NCBI RefSeq assembly: GCF_963666675.1
Contig: NZ_OY762929.1
Span: 2,914,001 to 2,978,000 of the forward strand
Reading direction: 5' to 3'
Source: an uncultured Desulfobacter sp.
GTDB taxonomy: Bacteria > Desulfobacterota > Desulfobacteria > Desulfobacterales > Desulfobacteraceae
Length of the DNA stretch: 64,000 nt
The number at the start of each line of letters is the position of its first letter. Positions within the stretch are counted from its first letter, which is position 1. Below the pieces are notes generated by a model, which saw nothing but the letters and a program-made list of their open reading frames with translations, made no database searches and had not been told where the DNA came from. A program made the translations under genes and the position numbers. Below are positions 44,846-53,340 of the stretch, one piece after another.

Positions 44846-46843
44846 TTAATTGGCGCCGGAAAGGACGGCCCTGATTTTCTTTGCAAGCGCTTCTTTGGAA
44901 AAAGGCTTTTGAAGAAACATCACTCCTTCGTCCAAAATTCCGCGGTGGGTAATAACATTGGCTGTATATCCGGACATGTAAATGATTCTCAGGGATGGAA
45001 AATCACGCTGAAGTGCGTCGGCAAGTTCTTTTCCGCTCATTTTAGCCATAACCACATCGGTGAGAAGCAGGTCAATTTTGCCGCCGTGACGGTTGGCAAT
45101 GGATAACGCCTTGGGGGGAGAATCGGCTTTGAGGACCTGATAGCCCAGTTTCTTCAGGGCCTTTTCACAGAAGTTCAGGATCATGCCCTCGTCCTCCACC
45201 AGAAGAATGGTTTCACTGCCTCCTTTAATCGCGTTGCCCGTGTTCTGGAGGGGCCTGTCATTGCTGTCATCGCCTTTATACGCCTTGAAGTAGATCCTGA
45301 ATGTTGTACCGTTGCCGGGTTCACTGTATACGTTGATGAATCCCTTGTTCTGCTTGACGATTCCGTAAGTGGTGGCCAGGCCCAGGCCGGTGCCCTCGTT
45401 TGTTTTTTTTGTGGTAAAGAAGGGCTCGAACAGGCGGGCCTGAACAGCCTTATCCATGCCGCATCCATTGTCACTGACTTCCAGGGTGACAAATTCTCCA
45501 GGTTTAAAACCCGGCCATTGGAGGCACTCGGATTCCCCTATGCTGACCATATGGGTTTCGATGGTGATTTGCCCGGACCCGGTAATGGCGTCCCTTGCAT
45601 TTACGCAAAGATTGACTAGAATCTGGTCCACTTGTGTGGGGTCCAGCAGGACCTGTCCCAGGTCTTCACCGGGTATCCATTTGAGTTCAATGTATTCACC
45701 GATGAGCCGGACCAGCATTTTGATCATGTCGCCGATAACCGTGTTAAGATTCAGGGGCCTTGGAGAGATCGTCTGCTGGCGGGAAAAGGCCAAAAGTTGA
45801 CGGGTCAGGTCGGCCGATCGTTTGGCTGCCGTTTGAATCTCGCTTAATGCCTCGTAATCGGTATGGTTTTCATTGATCCCTTCCATCACCAATTCCAGGT
45901 TGCCTAAAATTACAAAGAGCATATTGTTAAAATCATGGGCGACCCCGCCGGCCAGGCGGCCCACGGATTCCATTTTCTGCACCTGGAGGATTTGTTCCTG
46001 CAATTCTTTGTTCTCTGCCTCAATGCGCTTGTTTTCAGTTATATCCTGAACCGTGCCGATGGATTTGACAGGGTCGCCGTGTGCATCATATTCGGTTTTG
46101 CACCGTTCCTCTACATGCTTGATGCGGCCGTCTTTCATGAGCAGGCGGTGCTCAATACGGTATGGTTCTCCGGTTTCCAGGGACCGGGTGTAGGCCTGAT
46201 CGATTTTTTCCCGGTCCTCGGGGTGGGCGGCATTGAGAAACGCTTCATAGGAGGCGTCAAAGGAGGAGGGGTCAATTTCAAATATCCGGTAGATTTCTTC
46301 GGACCAGAATAATCCCCCGGTGCGGTGATACAGTTCCCAGTGGCCGATACGGGCCAGTTGCTGTGTATCCCTCAATCTGGATTTGAATATCTTCAGATTT
46401 GACCTGGCTTCTTTCAGTGTTGTGATTTCACAGGCAATTCCCAGAATCGTCTTCTGGTTATTCCAGGCCGTCACAGGGATCATGCGGACCTGCCAGAATC
46501 CGTTTTCAACAGGCCAGTCGCAGAGGCCGGTTGCCGGGAGGTTGAAGTCTGCAGGCGTTTGTGTGTGAAGTACCTCGGCCATGGGACATCCCGTGCAGGG
46601 CTGTTTCAATCCCCATATTTCGTAACAGTGCAATGGGGGAGAACAGGAAGGCTCCGGCTGGTTGCCGTCAGCTATTTTCCCGACAAATGGTCTGTCGCTG
46701 ATGAGCCGGTAATCCGGTGTAAACCAGGCTGCAAAAAAGGGAAGCCGGTCCATCTGGGCCTGATTGAATATGTCATGTTGTTTGGTCATTACCATTTCGT
46801 CCAGGCGTTGGCGTTCTTTTCCGAGAATTCCGGGAGGTGTCAT
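44846..46843 (-). CDS. PAS-PAS hybrid histidine kinase with receiver domain
   Basis: A 665-residue sensor kinase. The first PAS-like region (1-140) has a cysteine-rich insert (LHCYEIWGLKQPCTGCP), seen in deltaproteobacterial sensors and possibly metal- or redox-sensitive. A second PAS/PAC follows (WSEEIYRIFEIDPSSFDASY), then the dimerisation helix with phospho-His in GGVAHDFNNMLFVILGNLEL near 305, the ATPase motifs (VSDNGCGMDK, GTGLGLATTYGIV) and a C-terminal receiver with the acceptor in LLLTDVVMAKMSG. GGGAGG precedes the ATG. It has no membrane helix and no adjacent output gene. Confidence 0.92.
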   Translation of the reverse strand: MTPPGILGKERQRLDEMVMTKQHDIFNQAQMDRLPFFAAWFTPDYRLISDRPFVGKIADGNQPEPSCSPPLHCYEIWGLKQPCTGCPMAEVLHTQTPADFNLPATGLCDWPVENGFWQVRMIPVTAWNNQKTILGIACEITTLKEARSNLKIFKSRLRDTQQLARIGHWELYHRTGGLFWSEEIYRIFEIDPSSFDASYEAFLNAAHPEDREKIDQAYTRSLETGEPYRIEHRLLMKDGRIKHVEERCKTEYDAHGDPVKSIGTVQDITENKRIEAENKELQEQILQVQKMESVGRLAGGVAHDFNNMLFVILGNLELVMEGINENHTDYEALSEIQTAAKRSADLTRQLLAFSRQQTISPRPLNLNTVIGDMIKMLVRLIGEYIELKWIPGEDLGQVLLDPTQVDQILVNLCVNARDAITGSGQITIETHMVSIGESECLQWPGFKPGEFVTLEVSDNGCGMDKAVQARLFEPFFTTKKTNEGTGLGLATTYGIVKQNKGFINVYSEPGNGTTFRIYFKAYKGDDSNDRPLQNTGNAIKGGSETILLVEDEGMILNFCEKALKKLGYQVLKADSPPKALSIANRHGGKIDLLLTDVVMAKMSGKELADALQRDFPSLRIIYMSGYTANVITHRGILDEGVMFLQKPFSKEALAKKIRAVLSGAN

Positions 46844-47207
46844 GTTAACCTCCCGGGATCATGATGTTTTTTATAAGACGCATGCGGGCCGAAAGCCACA
46901 GCAAAGAATGAAACTAAATACACCAACAATGCAATAGGGGGCCGCAGGTGTTTAGCTCTTTTGTGTCTTGTTTGCGTGCGATTTCATTTTTTGGGAGAAT
47001 TACGATCAAATAATAACGATATTGAAATTTTCACGGTATTTGAATGAAATCAATGGATAAAGTTTAAAAAAAAAAGATATAAAAAGCAATCCAAATTTTT
47101 AATTCGCTTGACCGGAAACAGATAATACGACATATATAAAACATCCCAGTTCCCAGATCCATGATTCGGTCCATAAATTTCTGATTTTGAGATTTCCAGG
47201 AGGATCC
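46844..47207. other. divergent promoter region
   Basis: A 364-base AT-rich gap between the kinase and the monooxygenase-fold gene. TTGACC at 47108-47113 followed 19 bases later by TATATA could be the promoter of the plus-strand pair, though the spacing is loose. No gene or repeat is evident. Confidence 0.4.
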
Positions 47208-47525
47208 ATGAAAGTTAGTGCGGTCACTGTCCGTGTAAAAAAGGCGTTTGTAAACGAATTTATCGAAGCCAGCAAATTGCATCAGGCCAATACGGTAAAA
47301 GAGGAGGGCAACCTGCGGTTCGACTTCCTTCAGTCCCTTGACGACCCGACCTTGTTTCTTTTTTACGAGGCCTATAGATCCCAGGACGCTATTGAGCTGC
47401 ACAGGAAAGCTGATTCTTACAGGACTTGGCGAAAAACCGTGGATTCCTGGATGGCCGTTCCCAGGGTTGGTATTGGATTCAGGCCGCTTGCACCGGATGA
47501 CGGAGAGCAATTCAGGTACCCCTGA
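47208..47525 (+). CDS. antibiotic-biosynthesis-monooxygenase-fold protein (LsrG-like)
   Basis: A 105-residue ABM-domain protein: VTVRVKKAFVNEFIEASKLH at the start, then EGNLRFDFLQSLDDPTLFLF and YEAYRSQDAIELHRKADSYR, the usual ferredoxin-like fold of LsrG and small quinol monooxygenases. AGGAGG lies six bases before the ATG at 47208. The function could be a monooxygenase or isomerase on a small signal or quinone. A radical SAM gene follows after about 160 bases on the same strand. Confidence 0.85.
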   Translation: MKVSAVTVRVKKAFVNEFIEASKLHQANTVKEEGNLRFDFLQSLDDPTLFLFYEAYRSQDAIELHRKADSYRTWRKTVDSWMAVPRVGIGFRPLAPDDGEQFRYP

Positions 47526-47688
47526 TTTTCTCCGGACCTGTCCCGAATTTCCCCGTTTTTTCGCGCTCTGCCGAATTCGCTTTGTACCCTTCCCGGCCTG
47601 TATTATGCCATGTTCTCCCATTGTTCTGAATATTTTTGTCTCTTCTGGGACTGTATTCATTTAAATTACAGCTATAGGAGGGTATACC

Positions 47689-49137
47689 ATGGAAAAACAA
47701 CAACTGGCCGATGCGTTGTCCCGGGAATTCACGACTTTAAGGGCGCAGTGCAAAGTGCAGTCCGGTGATTTTTCTTCGGAACGCGTCATGGGACGGCAAA
47801 ACCAGATCACCGAAAAAACCGCAGCGCTCACTGCATATCTTGCCCATGCGCCATATTCGTCTGCCAAAGCAGCCGCAGCCGACTTAGACATGGACAAAGA
47901 GGAAATCCTTCTCGGGTATAAACTGATCCAGCGAACCCGTGCCGCAGCCGATGCAATCCGATTGTCGGTCAATGGAGATTATCTGAATATTGTCAGGCAT
48001 TATTTTTCCGGCCGGACGTATGTGGTGGTCTTTTTTACCGGCCTTGCCTGTCCCGGGCGATGCAGTTTTTGTCCCAATGTAACAATTCAGCCCGACGGCA
48101 GCCGGCAGCTTTCTCTCTATGGCAGCCGGCAAGTTAATTCAATGTCTTCCGTTAATATCGAATCGGTCTTTCGGGATATCGATAAAATTACGCGCCAAAA
48201 CACCTCCATTTTGGTGAAAATTTCCGGAGGGCTGGAACCGCTGACCGATCCGGACACCATGGCTGTTATTCTGAACCAGGCTGAAGCCATGGAGATCCAT
48301 GTTAAACTGTTCACCAACGGCATTCTGTTAAATACCCCCCGGCTTCGACGCCTGGCCCTCAGGGCCGGAGACGTGAGAGTCAGCCTGAGTATGGTCGATG
48401 AAAATGCTTATGGCGAATTGATGTTCGGCAATGATACAACCCTAAGGAGACAATACGGGCTACCCGTGGTGCTTGAGAATCTGCGTTGTCTTGTGAAGGA
48501 ACGGAATCGTCTGGGGGTCAATACCCGGATCGGCATTAATACCGTTGTCCTGGAAGAAAATCACAGGGATCTGGAACGGTTCGTCTATATAGCCAAAGAT
48601 CTGGGGCTGGATTATATTGATTTTAAACCCAATTATTTTTCAACCTACACATCACAAACCCTCAAGACAATTTCAGACCAGAGAGACCGCATAAAGGCAC
48701 AGAGCGGTCAGGGTTTCAACATCTACTTCGCCGGTTCCCTGTCCGGGGACAACATGTTCTGGCATCACCGGGATGGTGAATGCGAACCCCACAAGCAGTC
48801 TATGTTTAAAATGTTCATCACCCCCGGAGGGGATTGCAGCCCAGTCCATCACGGCGCCTTTCCCCGTGGGCGGGCTGCGTCCGAAACCGGCGTCGCCCCG
48901 TATTCCATCGGCAGAATTTGTGAAGAATCTTCACTTTTGGACCTGATCAGCAATATGCCGAGTCTGCCGGATTTACGGTATGAGAGGCTGAACCCTTTTG
49001 AACATATGCTGGCCTTGGAAATTAAACGCGAAGAGCAGGACCGGGCATGGGGTGTCCCGGACAGCTGCAATCCCTATCATTTTTCCAAGGGCGATATCCT
49101 GCCAAGACAGATCCTGGAGAACCCTTTGCTGCATTAA
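47689..49137 (+). CDS. radical SAM protein of unknown function
   Basis: A 482-residue radical SAM enzyme. The cluster motif is CPGRCSFC in FTGLACPGRCSFCPN near residue 120, the glycine motif ISGGLEPLTDP near 182, and the rest of the barrel is recognisable (KLFTNGILLN, DYIDFKPNY). About 110 N-terminal residues are helical. A late pair of cysteines (GECEPHKQ and GGDCSPVHHG) may hold another cluster, though a SPASM pattern is not complete. AGGAGGG precedes the ATG. The substrate is unknown. Confidence 0.87.
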   Translation: MEKQQLADALSREFTTLRAQCKVQSGDFSSERVMGRQNQITEKTAALTAYLAHAPYSSAKAAAADLDMDKEEILLGYKLIQRTRAAADAIRLSVNGDYLNIVRHYFSGRTYVVVFFTGLACPGRCSFCPNVTIQPDGSRQLSLYGSRQVNSMSSVNIESVFRDIDKITRQNTSILVKISGGLEPLTDPDTMAVILNQAEAMEIHVKLFTNGILLNTPRLRRLALRAGDVRVSLSMVDENAYGELMFGNDTTLRRQYGLPVVLENLRCLVKERNRLGVNTRIGINTVVLEENHRDLERFVYIAKDLGLDYIDFKPNYFSTYTSQTLKTISDQRDRIKAQSGQGFNIYFAGSLSGDNMFWHHRDGECEPHKQSMFKMFITPGGDCSPVHHGAFPRGRAASETGVAPYSIGRICEESSLLDLISNMPSLPDLRYERLNPFEHMLALEIKREEQDRAWGVPDSCNPYHFSKGDILPRQILENPLLH

Positions 49138-49258
49138 GTATCCTTAATTTGGGCGATAATTTGTATTCCAATCATCATTGGTGCATTCACCGGGAATTGC
49201 TGGTTTATGAATTAAAACAAAGCCGTCTATCCCATGATAAAATATAATTTGTTGGGGT

Positions 49259-49960
49259 TTAAGCAGACCGTAATTGCCTATCACGCAACACAAACTGCTG
49301 ATCGGCAATACGCTTGACCTGATCCATATAATGGGACACCATGATAATCGTACATCTGTTTTTTAACCCGGTCAGCAGGCCTTCAATCACCTGAACCGAT
49401 GTTTCATCCAAACTGGAGGTGGGTTCGTCCAGCAACAGCACCTGGGGGGCAAGAACGAGGGATCTTGCCAGGCAAAGCCGTTGCTGCTGACCGCCTGAAA
49501 GAAGGCGTGCATCATCGGACAGGCGGTCCTTAACCTCATCCCACAAAAAGGCCTGTGCAAGGGCTTTTACCACCCTTTCGCGTATTCTCTCCTGATTTTT
49601 ATTTCCGGCAAGCTTCAACGGAAATGCCACATTTTTATAAATACTCATGGGCAACGGGTTGGGTGCCTGGAATACCATGCCCACCTTTTTTCTTAATTCA
49701 GATAAATTATAATTTTTTTGAAAAATATCTTCAAAGCCGCTGCCGAAATCAATGGAAACCCGGCCTTTAACGTTTGCCCCATCCATGTTGTTACAAAGCC
49801 GGTTTAAGATGGTAAGAAATGAGGATTTGCCCTGCCCTGAGGGCCCGGTAATGGAGGTAATGGTATTGGCATCAATATCAATATTGATATTTTCCAGGAT
49901 GGTTCGGGTTCTATAATAAAAATAAAGATCTCTGATTTTTATTTTAATGGGATTTTGCAT
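49259..49960 (-). CDS. pstB: phosphate ABC transporter ATP-binding protein
   Basis: A 233-residue ABC ATPase: Walker A GPSGQGKSSFLT near residue 39, the PstB-like NRLCNNMDGANVKGRVSIDF, Q-loop VFQAPNPLPMSIYKNVAFPL, signature LLSGGQQQRLCLARSLV and Walker B VLLLDEPTSSLD. The NPLPMSI sequence is a PstB mark. It is a little shorter than the usual 250 residues. It ends the pstSCAB operon and begins nine bases after pstA. No phoU is present in the window. Confidence 0.93.
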   Translation of the reverse strand: MQNPIKIKIRDLYFYYRTRTILENINIDIDANTITSITGPSGQGKSSFLTILNRLCNNMDGANVKGRVSIDFGSGFEDIFQKNYNLSELRKKVGMVFQAPNPLPMSIYKNVAFPLKLAGNKNQERIRERVVKALAQAFLWDEVKDRLSDDARLLSGGQQQRLCLARSLVLAPQVLLLDEPTSSLDETSVQVIEGLLTGLKNRCTIIMVSHYMDQVKRIADQQFVLRDRQLRSA

Positions 49961-49969
49961 ATGTAATTC

Positions 49970-50854
49970 CTAAAACATAATTCCTGCCCTGCGATCAATC
50001 AGCGTCTTGACTAAATGGGCAAATACAAACAGCATTGAACAAATGAAAAGCAGAATCAGCGCGGCGCCGTACCCTTTCACCAGTTCTGTAGTATCGGTGT
50101 ATTCCGATGCCGTATAGTAGATGTAAAACGGCAGGGCCTCAAAACTTGAAAAAATAGATTTAGGAACCCCTGCGGTGGCAACCACACCGGTGAGCATAAT
50201 GACAGCCGTATCCTCGGCACATCGACCAATCGCAAGAACCACGCCGGAAATAATGTCCGAAAGGGCCAAAGGCAACAGCACCAGCATTACATTCTGTAGT
50301 TTTGTGGCGCCCAATCCCGGTGCGGTAAGCCGGGTTAACAGCGGGATTCTTTCAATGGCACCCTGGGTGGTTTTGATGATATAAGGCAGCACCAGAAACG
50401 CAAGGGACAAGGCTGAGATCAACAGGCACGGATAAATTCGGCTCTTGTAAACATGGTGCAAAAAGATGGTAATTGAAAAGCCGAACAAACCCACGACAAT
50501 GGACGGGATGCCGGCCAGAAGATCCACCATAAAACCAAACATGCTCCGGGCCTTTGGCGATGCGTATTCGGCCAGATAAATTCCGGCGCAAAGCCCTAAA
50601 GGCAGTGCAATCCCCACGGATAAAATAATCAGTAAACATGTACCGGCCATGGCGGGAAACAGACCGCCGAAGACCTGGCGTTTAAGCAGAACGGCATCCA
50701 GGGGACGGGTGTCGGCAAAGATGAGGTTCAAATTTAAGGATCGGCCGCCTTTCAGGATTAAAAACCCGATAATGATGCAGACGCCTGTGGTCAGCACCAG
50801 GGCACAGATCCAGGAAAAAACGGTTAAAAGCCGGTCGGATAAAGATGGTACCAT
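49970..50854 (-). CDS. pstA: phosphate ABC transporter permease PstA
   Basis: A 294-residue inner-membrane permease with about six helices. The permease loop is recognisable as GIYLAEYASPKARSMF, then LLAGIPSIVVGLFGFSI, and the late EAA-like segment EDTAVIMLTGVVATAGVPK. It pairs with PstC to form the phosphate channel. Its start shares a base with the pstC stop (TAATG), indicating tight coupling. Confidence 0.93.
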   Translation of the reverse strand: MVPSLSDRLLTVFSWICALVLTTGVCIIIGFLILKGGRSLNLNLIFADTRPLDAVLLKRQVFGGLFPAMAGTCLLIILSVGIALPLGLCAGIYLAEYASPKARSMFGFMVDLLAGIPSIVVGLFGFSITIFLHHVYKSRIYPCLLISALSLAFLVLPYIIKTTQGAIERIPLLTRLTAPGLGATKLQNVMLVLLPLALSDIISGVVLAIGRCAEDTAVIMLTGVVATAGVPKSIFSSFEALPFYIYYTASEYTDTTELVKGYGAALILLFICSMLFVFAHLVKTLIDRRAGIMF

Positions 50855-51702
50855 TATTCCACTCTCCGGCCGGAAAGACGCGCCAAAAAGATTCCGGTAC
50901 CGGTCATCAAATACAAAACGGCACCGCTGACAAATATGGTCTTAAACTCAATGCTGTCAAAATCCGCAGCAATGATCATGGCAATGTGGGCGGTCAATGT
51001 CCTGGCCGAATCCAGCACCGATCCCGGCATCATGACACTGTTTCCGCTGAGCATCAGGGCCACCAGGGTATCTCCCATGGCCCGGCCGAAAGCTAAAATC
51101 AAGCCGGTCAAGATCCCGGGCCATGCCTGGGGTAAGATTACATAAAATAGCTTCTGAAACGGGCTTGCCCCAAGGGAATCCACAGCGTCCGTATAAATTT
51201 TAGGCACCCGTTCAAAGCTTGCGCAAAAAAACAGAATCATGGTGGGAGAAACGAGCAGACCAAGCATGATGGCCGCTGTTAATATGCTCATACCTGATCC
51301 ATGGGAAAATAGATTCCGGACAAGGGGGACCAATAAAAATACCCCCACAAACCCGTAAATGACCGTTGGAATGGCCGTCATGAACTGGACAAATTTTTTG
51401 AGGAACCGTCCCATCGGACCTTTATGGGTAATTTGTATAAAAAAAGAGCACCCAAGACTGATGGGTAAACTGATAACAAGACTTAATGATGCGATATAGA
51501 ATGTGCCGGCAATCATGGCCAGAATGCCGAACCGGCCATGGTCCGGTGACCAGGAATCGGTCAAGATTTTCCAGAGCATGCCGCTTTTAAGAACAGGCAG
51601 GCTTAAACTCACCATGAACATTAGAACACAGAGGGTGACGGCAGCGCATAAAAAAGATGCACCGGCGAAAACCGCCGGTGCACAATTATCTTTGAACGAC
51701 AT
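50854..51702 (-). CDS. pstC: phosphate ABC transporter permease PstC
   Basis: A 282-residue permease with six or so hydrophobic helices and the Pst motifs FGILAMIAGTFYIASLSLVI, FVQFMTAIPTVIYGFVGVFL and the coupling loop RAMGDTLVALMLSGN. It starts at ATG 51702, where the pstS stop overlaps as TAATG, and ends overlapping pstA in the same way. The codons for residues 7-18 form a perfect terminator hairpin on the minus strand (separate entry), which may set the ratio of PstS to the membrane part. Confidence 0.94.
   Translation of the reverse strand: MSFKDNCAPAVFAGASFLCAAVTLCVLMFMVSLSLPVLKSGMLWKILTDSWSPDHGRFGILAMIAGTFYIASLSLVISLPISLGCSFFIQITHKGPMGRFLKKFVQFMTAIPTVIYGFVGVFLLVPLVRNLFSHGSGMSILTAAIMLGLLVSPTMILFFCASFERVPKIYTDAVDSLGASPFQKLFYVILPQAWPGILTGLILAFGRAMGDTLVALMLSGNSVMMPGSVLDSARTLTAHIAMIIAADFDSIEFKTIFVSGAVLYLMTGTGIFLARLSGRRVE
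51650..51682 (-). terminator. intragenic attenuator-like terminator at the start of pstC
   Basis: On the coding (minus) strand TGCACCGGCG is followed by a five-base loop and CGCCGGTGCA, a perfect 10-bp GC-rich stem, and then TCTTTTTTA. This has every feature of an intrinsic terminator but lies within codons 7 to 18 of pstC, just after pstS. Translation of pstC would keep it open; weak translation would end the transcript after pstS. Confidence 0.72.
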
Positions 51703-52538
51703 TAGTTTACAGGAATGAATCCCATCTCTGCGACAATTTTCTGGCCCTCTGGGCTGAGCAGATAAGTGATCAGCTTTTTGGCAAGGCCTGTATATTCGCC
51801 TTTGGTGTTGCTGTAAAGTCCTCTGGCAACCTTGTATTCACCGGTTTGAACTGTTTTCAAAGTCGGCGTAACCCCGTCCAGGGCAATGGGAGCAACCGTT
51901 TCATCCATATACCCCACGGAAACATATCCAATGGCATAGGGATCGTTGGTAATGGCCGCTTTCATGGCACCGTTGGACGCAACGAAATTGGCTTTTCCGG
52001 AAATATCCCCTTTGCCCAGGGCCTTTTTCCAGAATACCGCACGGGTGCCCGAAGACTTGTCCCGTGTGTAAATGTTGATGGGCCGGTCTTCACCGCCAAG
52101 TTCCTTCCAGTTTAAGATCGTTCCGGCATATATACCCTTGAGCTGTTCGCTGGAAAGCGACTTGACCGGATTTGACGGGTGAACCACGGTACCCACACCG
52201 TCAATGGCCCATTTGTACATGGAAAGATTGTATTTTGAAACTTCTTCATCCGTGGCTTTTCGGCCGGAGTTGCCGATATCCACCAGGCCTTCTCCCACCT
52301 GTTTGATCCCGGCACCTGATCCGCCGCCGGCAATGGTAATCTGGACGTCGGCATTCATTTGCATAATCCGCTTGGCCGCCTCTTTCATCACTGGAATATG
52401 GGCTGTGCCCCCGGCAATGCGCAACACGCCTTTTTCACCATTGAAGGCATCAAGCTCCGACGCATTTAAAATAGTTGCGGTAAAGGCAATTGCAAACAAC
52501 ACTACGACGCATGGGAACAGTTTAAATACCTGTTTCAT
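51702..52538 (-). CDS. pstS: periplasmic phosphate-binding protein PstS
   Basis: A 278-residue binding protein with a Sec signal peptide of about 26 residues. The phosphate-binding core matches PstS/SphX: LRIAGGTAHIPVMKEAAKRI, ITIAGGGSGAGIKQVGEGLV, ADIGNSGR-type loop and RDKSSGTRAVFWKKAL. It binds phosphate and delivers it to PstCA. It is the first gene of the operon. The upstream 260 bases are AT-rich, and I see no clear Pho box. Confidence 0.93.
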   Translation of the reverse strand: MKQVFKLFPCVVVLFAIAFTATILNASELDAFNGEKGVLRIAGGTAHIPVMKEAAKRIMQMNADVQITIAGGGSGAGIKQVGEGLVDIGNSGRKATDEEVSKYNLSMYKWAIDGVGTVVHPSNPVKSLSSEQLKGIYAGTILNWKELGGEDRPINIYTRDKSSGTRAVFWKKALGKGDISGKANFVASNGAMKAAITNDPYAIGYVSVGYMDETVAPIALDGVTPTLKTVQTGEYKVARGLYSNTKGEYTGLAKKLITYLLSPEGQKIVAEMGFIPVN

Positions 52539-52798
52539 TTTTTCTCCTTATTTTTTTCATTTAAAAATACAATCAGAACAATAAAAAAATACAATAAAAC
52601 TTGGTTTTTTTCCAGGGACGGTCAAAAAAATTAGCGGCAAATATATTCTCTCCGATCATCCCTTGTCAATTTCAAATCTAAAATTAAAAATTCCTTTCCA
52701 CCATCCCTGGAATAGGCGTACAATCTTTAAAATCCGCAAACAATGGATGCTGCTGCATCTACTAAAGAAACGTATACACCTTTGTATAGGAGAAAATA

Positions 52799-53086
52799 AT
52801 GTCTGACTCTGCCACTGAAAATATAGAAGAACAACTTAAACTGCTTCTTGATGAATCCCTTCCAAACCAGGCTGTTTATAACATAAATGCCGCCATGGAA
52901 CTTGCAGGGATCCTTGAAAACAAAGGATTCACATTTAAACTAAAAGATTTGTGCCCCAAAAGTCTGGTTGAAACCAACTGGCGTGCCACGTTCTTAAAAG
53001 AAGGGGCGACATTTTCAGCCGAAAATCCCCAATCAGCCATGGCCGTATGCATGGCAGCCGTTGATGCCCTCAGGTCTTTGTCTTGA
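52799..53086 (+). CDS. hypothetical 95-residue protein
   Basis: A small soluble protein with GGAGAAAATA before its ATG. It is acidic at the start (ENIEEQLKLLLDESLPNQ) and has three predicted helices; NWRATFLKEGATFSAENP and AVCMAAVDALRSL are its clearest segments. I recognise no family. It is divergent from pstS, and repeat copy G follows 60 bases downstream. Confidence 0.7.
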   Translation: MSDSATENIEEQLKLLLDESLPNQAVYNINAAMELAGILENKGFTFKLKDLCPKSLVETNWRATFLKEGATFSAENPQSAMAVCMAAVDALRSLS

Positions 53087-53146
53087 CAATAGACACTTAA
53101 AATAAATGCGATCCCATCAGAATAGTTGCAAATACCGTTATTTTTT

Positions 53147-53238
53147 TATATGAAGTTGTAATAAGCCGTTAATCACATTCTTGCTTTGTCGTGGGCTGGG
53201 CCCTGTCTTGATAAACCAACCCAGCCCATGCTGGCAGT
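53147..53238 (+). repeat. structured intergenic repeat, copy G
   Basis: The most diverged copy. The left hairpin has largely decayed, but the second part is strong: GGGCTGGG at 53193-53200 is the exact complement of CCCAGCCC at 53220-53227. The other copies pair different bases at the same place (for example GGGCCG with CGGCCC in copy C), so pairing is kept while sequence changes. The start of the 948-residue gene lies 103 bases downstream. Confidence 0.68.
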
Positions 53239-53340
53239 ATAAAGGTCTTATTATAAAATTCAAAACAATACGTTTCACTGTGGACTCAAATGCTGGTTAA
53301 CCCGTTCGGACCGTTGACTCAAATGGCAAAGGAGTAATGA

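Noticed and set aside
47064..47660. 198-codon minus-strand frame over the ABM gene
   Set aside because: It is the antisense shadow of the ABM-fold gene, which has a strong AGGAGG site and clear family sequence.
2502..53238. The structured repeat could be an integron attC site
   Set aside because: Copies have an AAC near the middle and GTTA at the right end, as attC does, but the spacing of the core boxes does not fit, there is no integrase gene, copies are not arrayed with short cassettes (apart from one RRM gene), and some copies are in antisense to the neighbouring gene.
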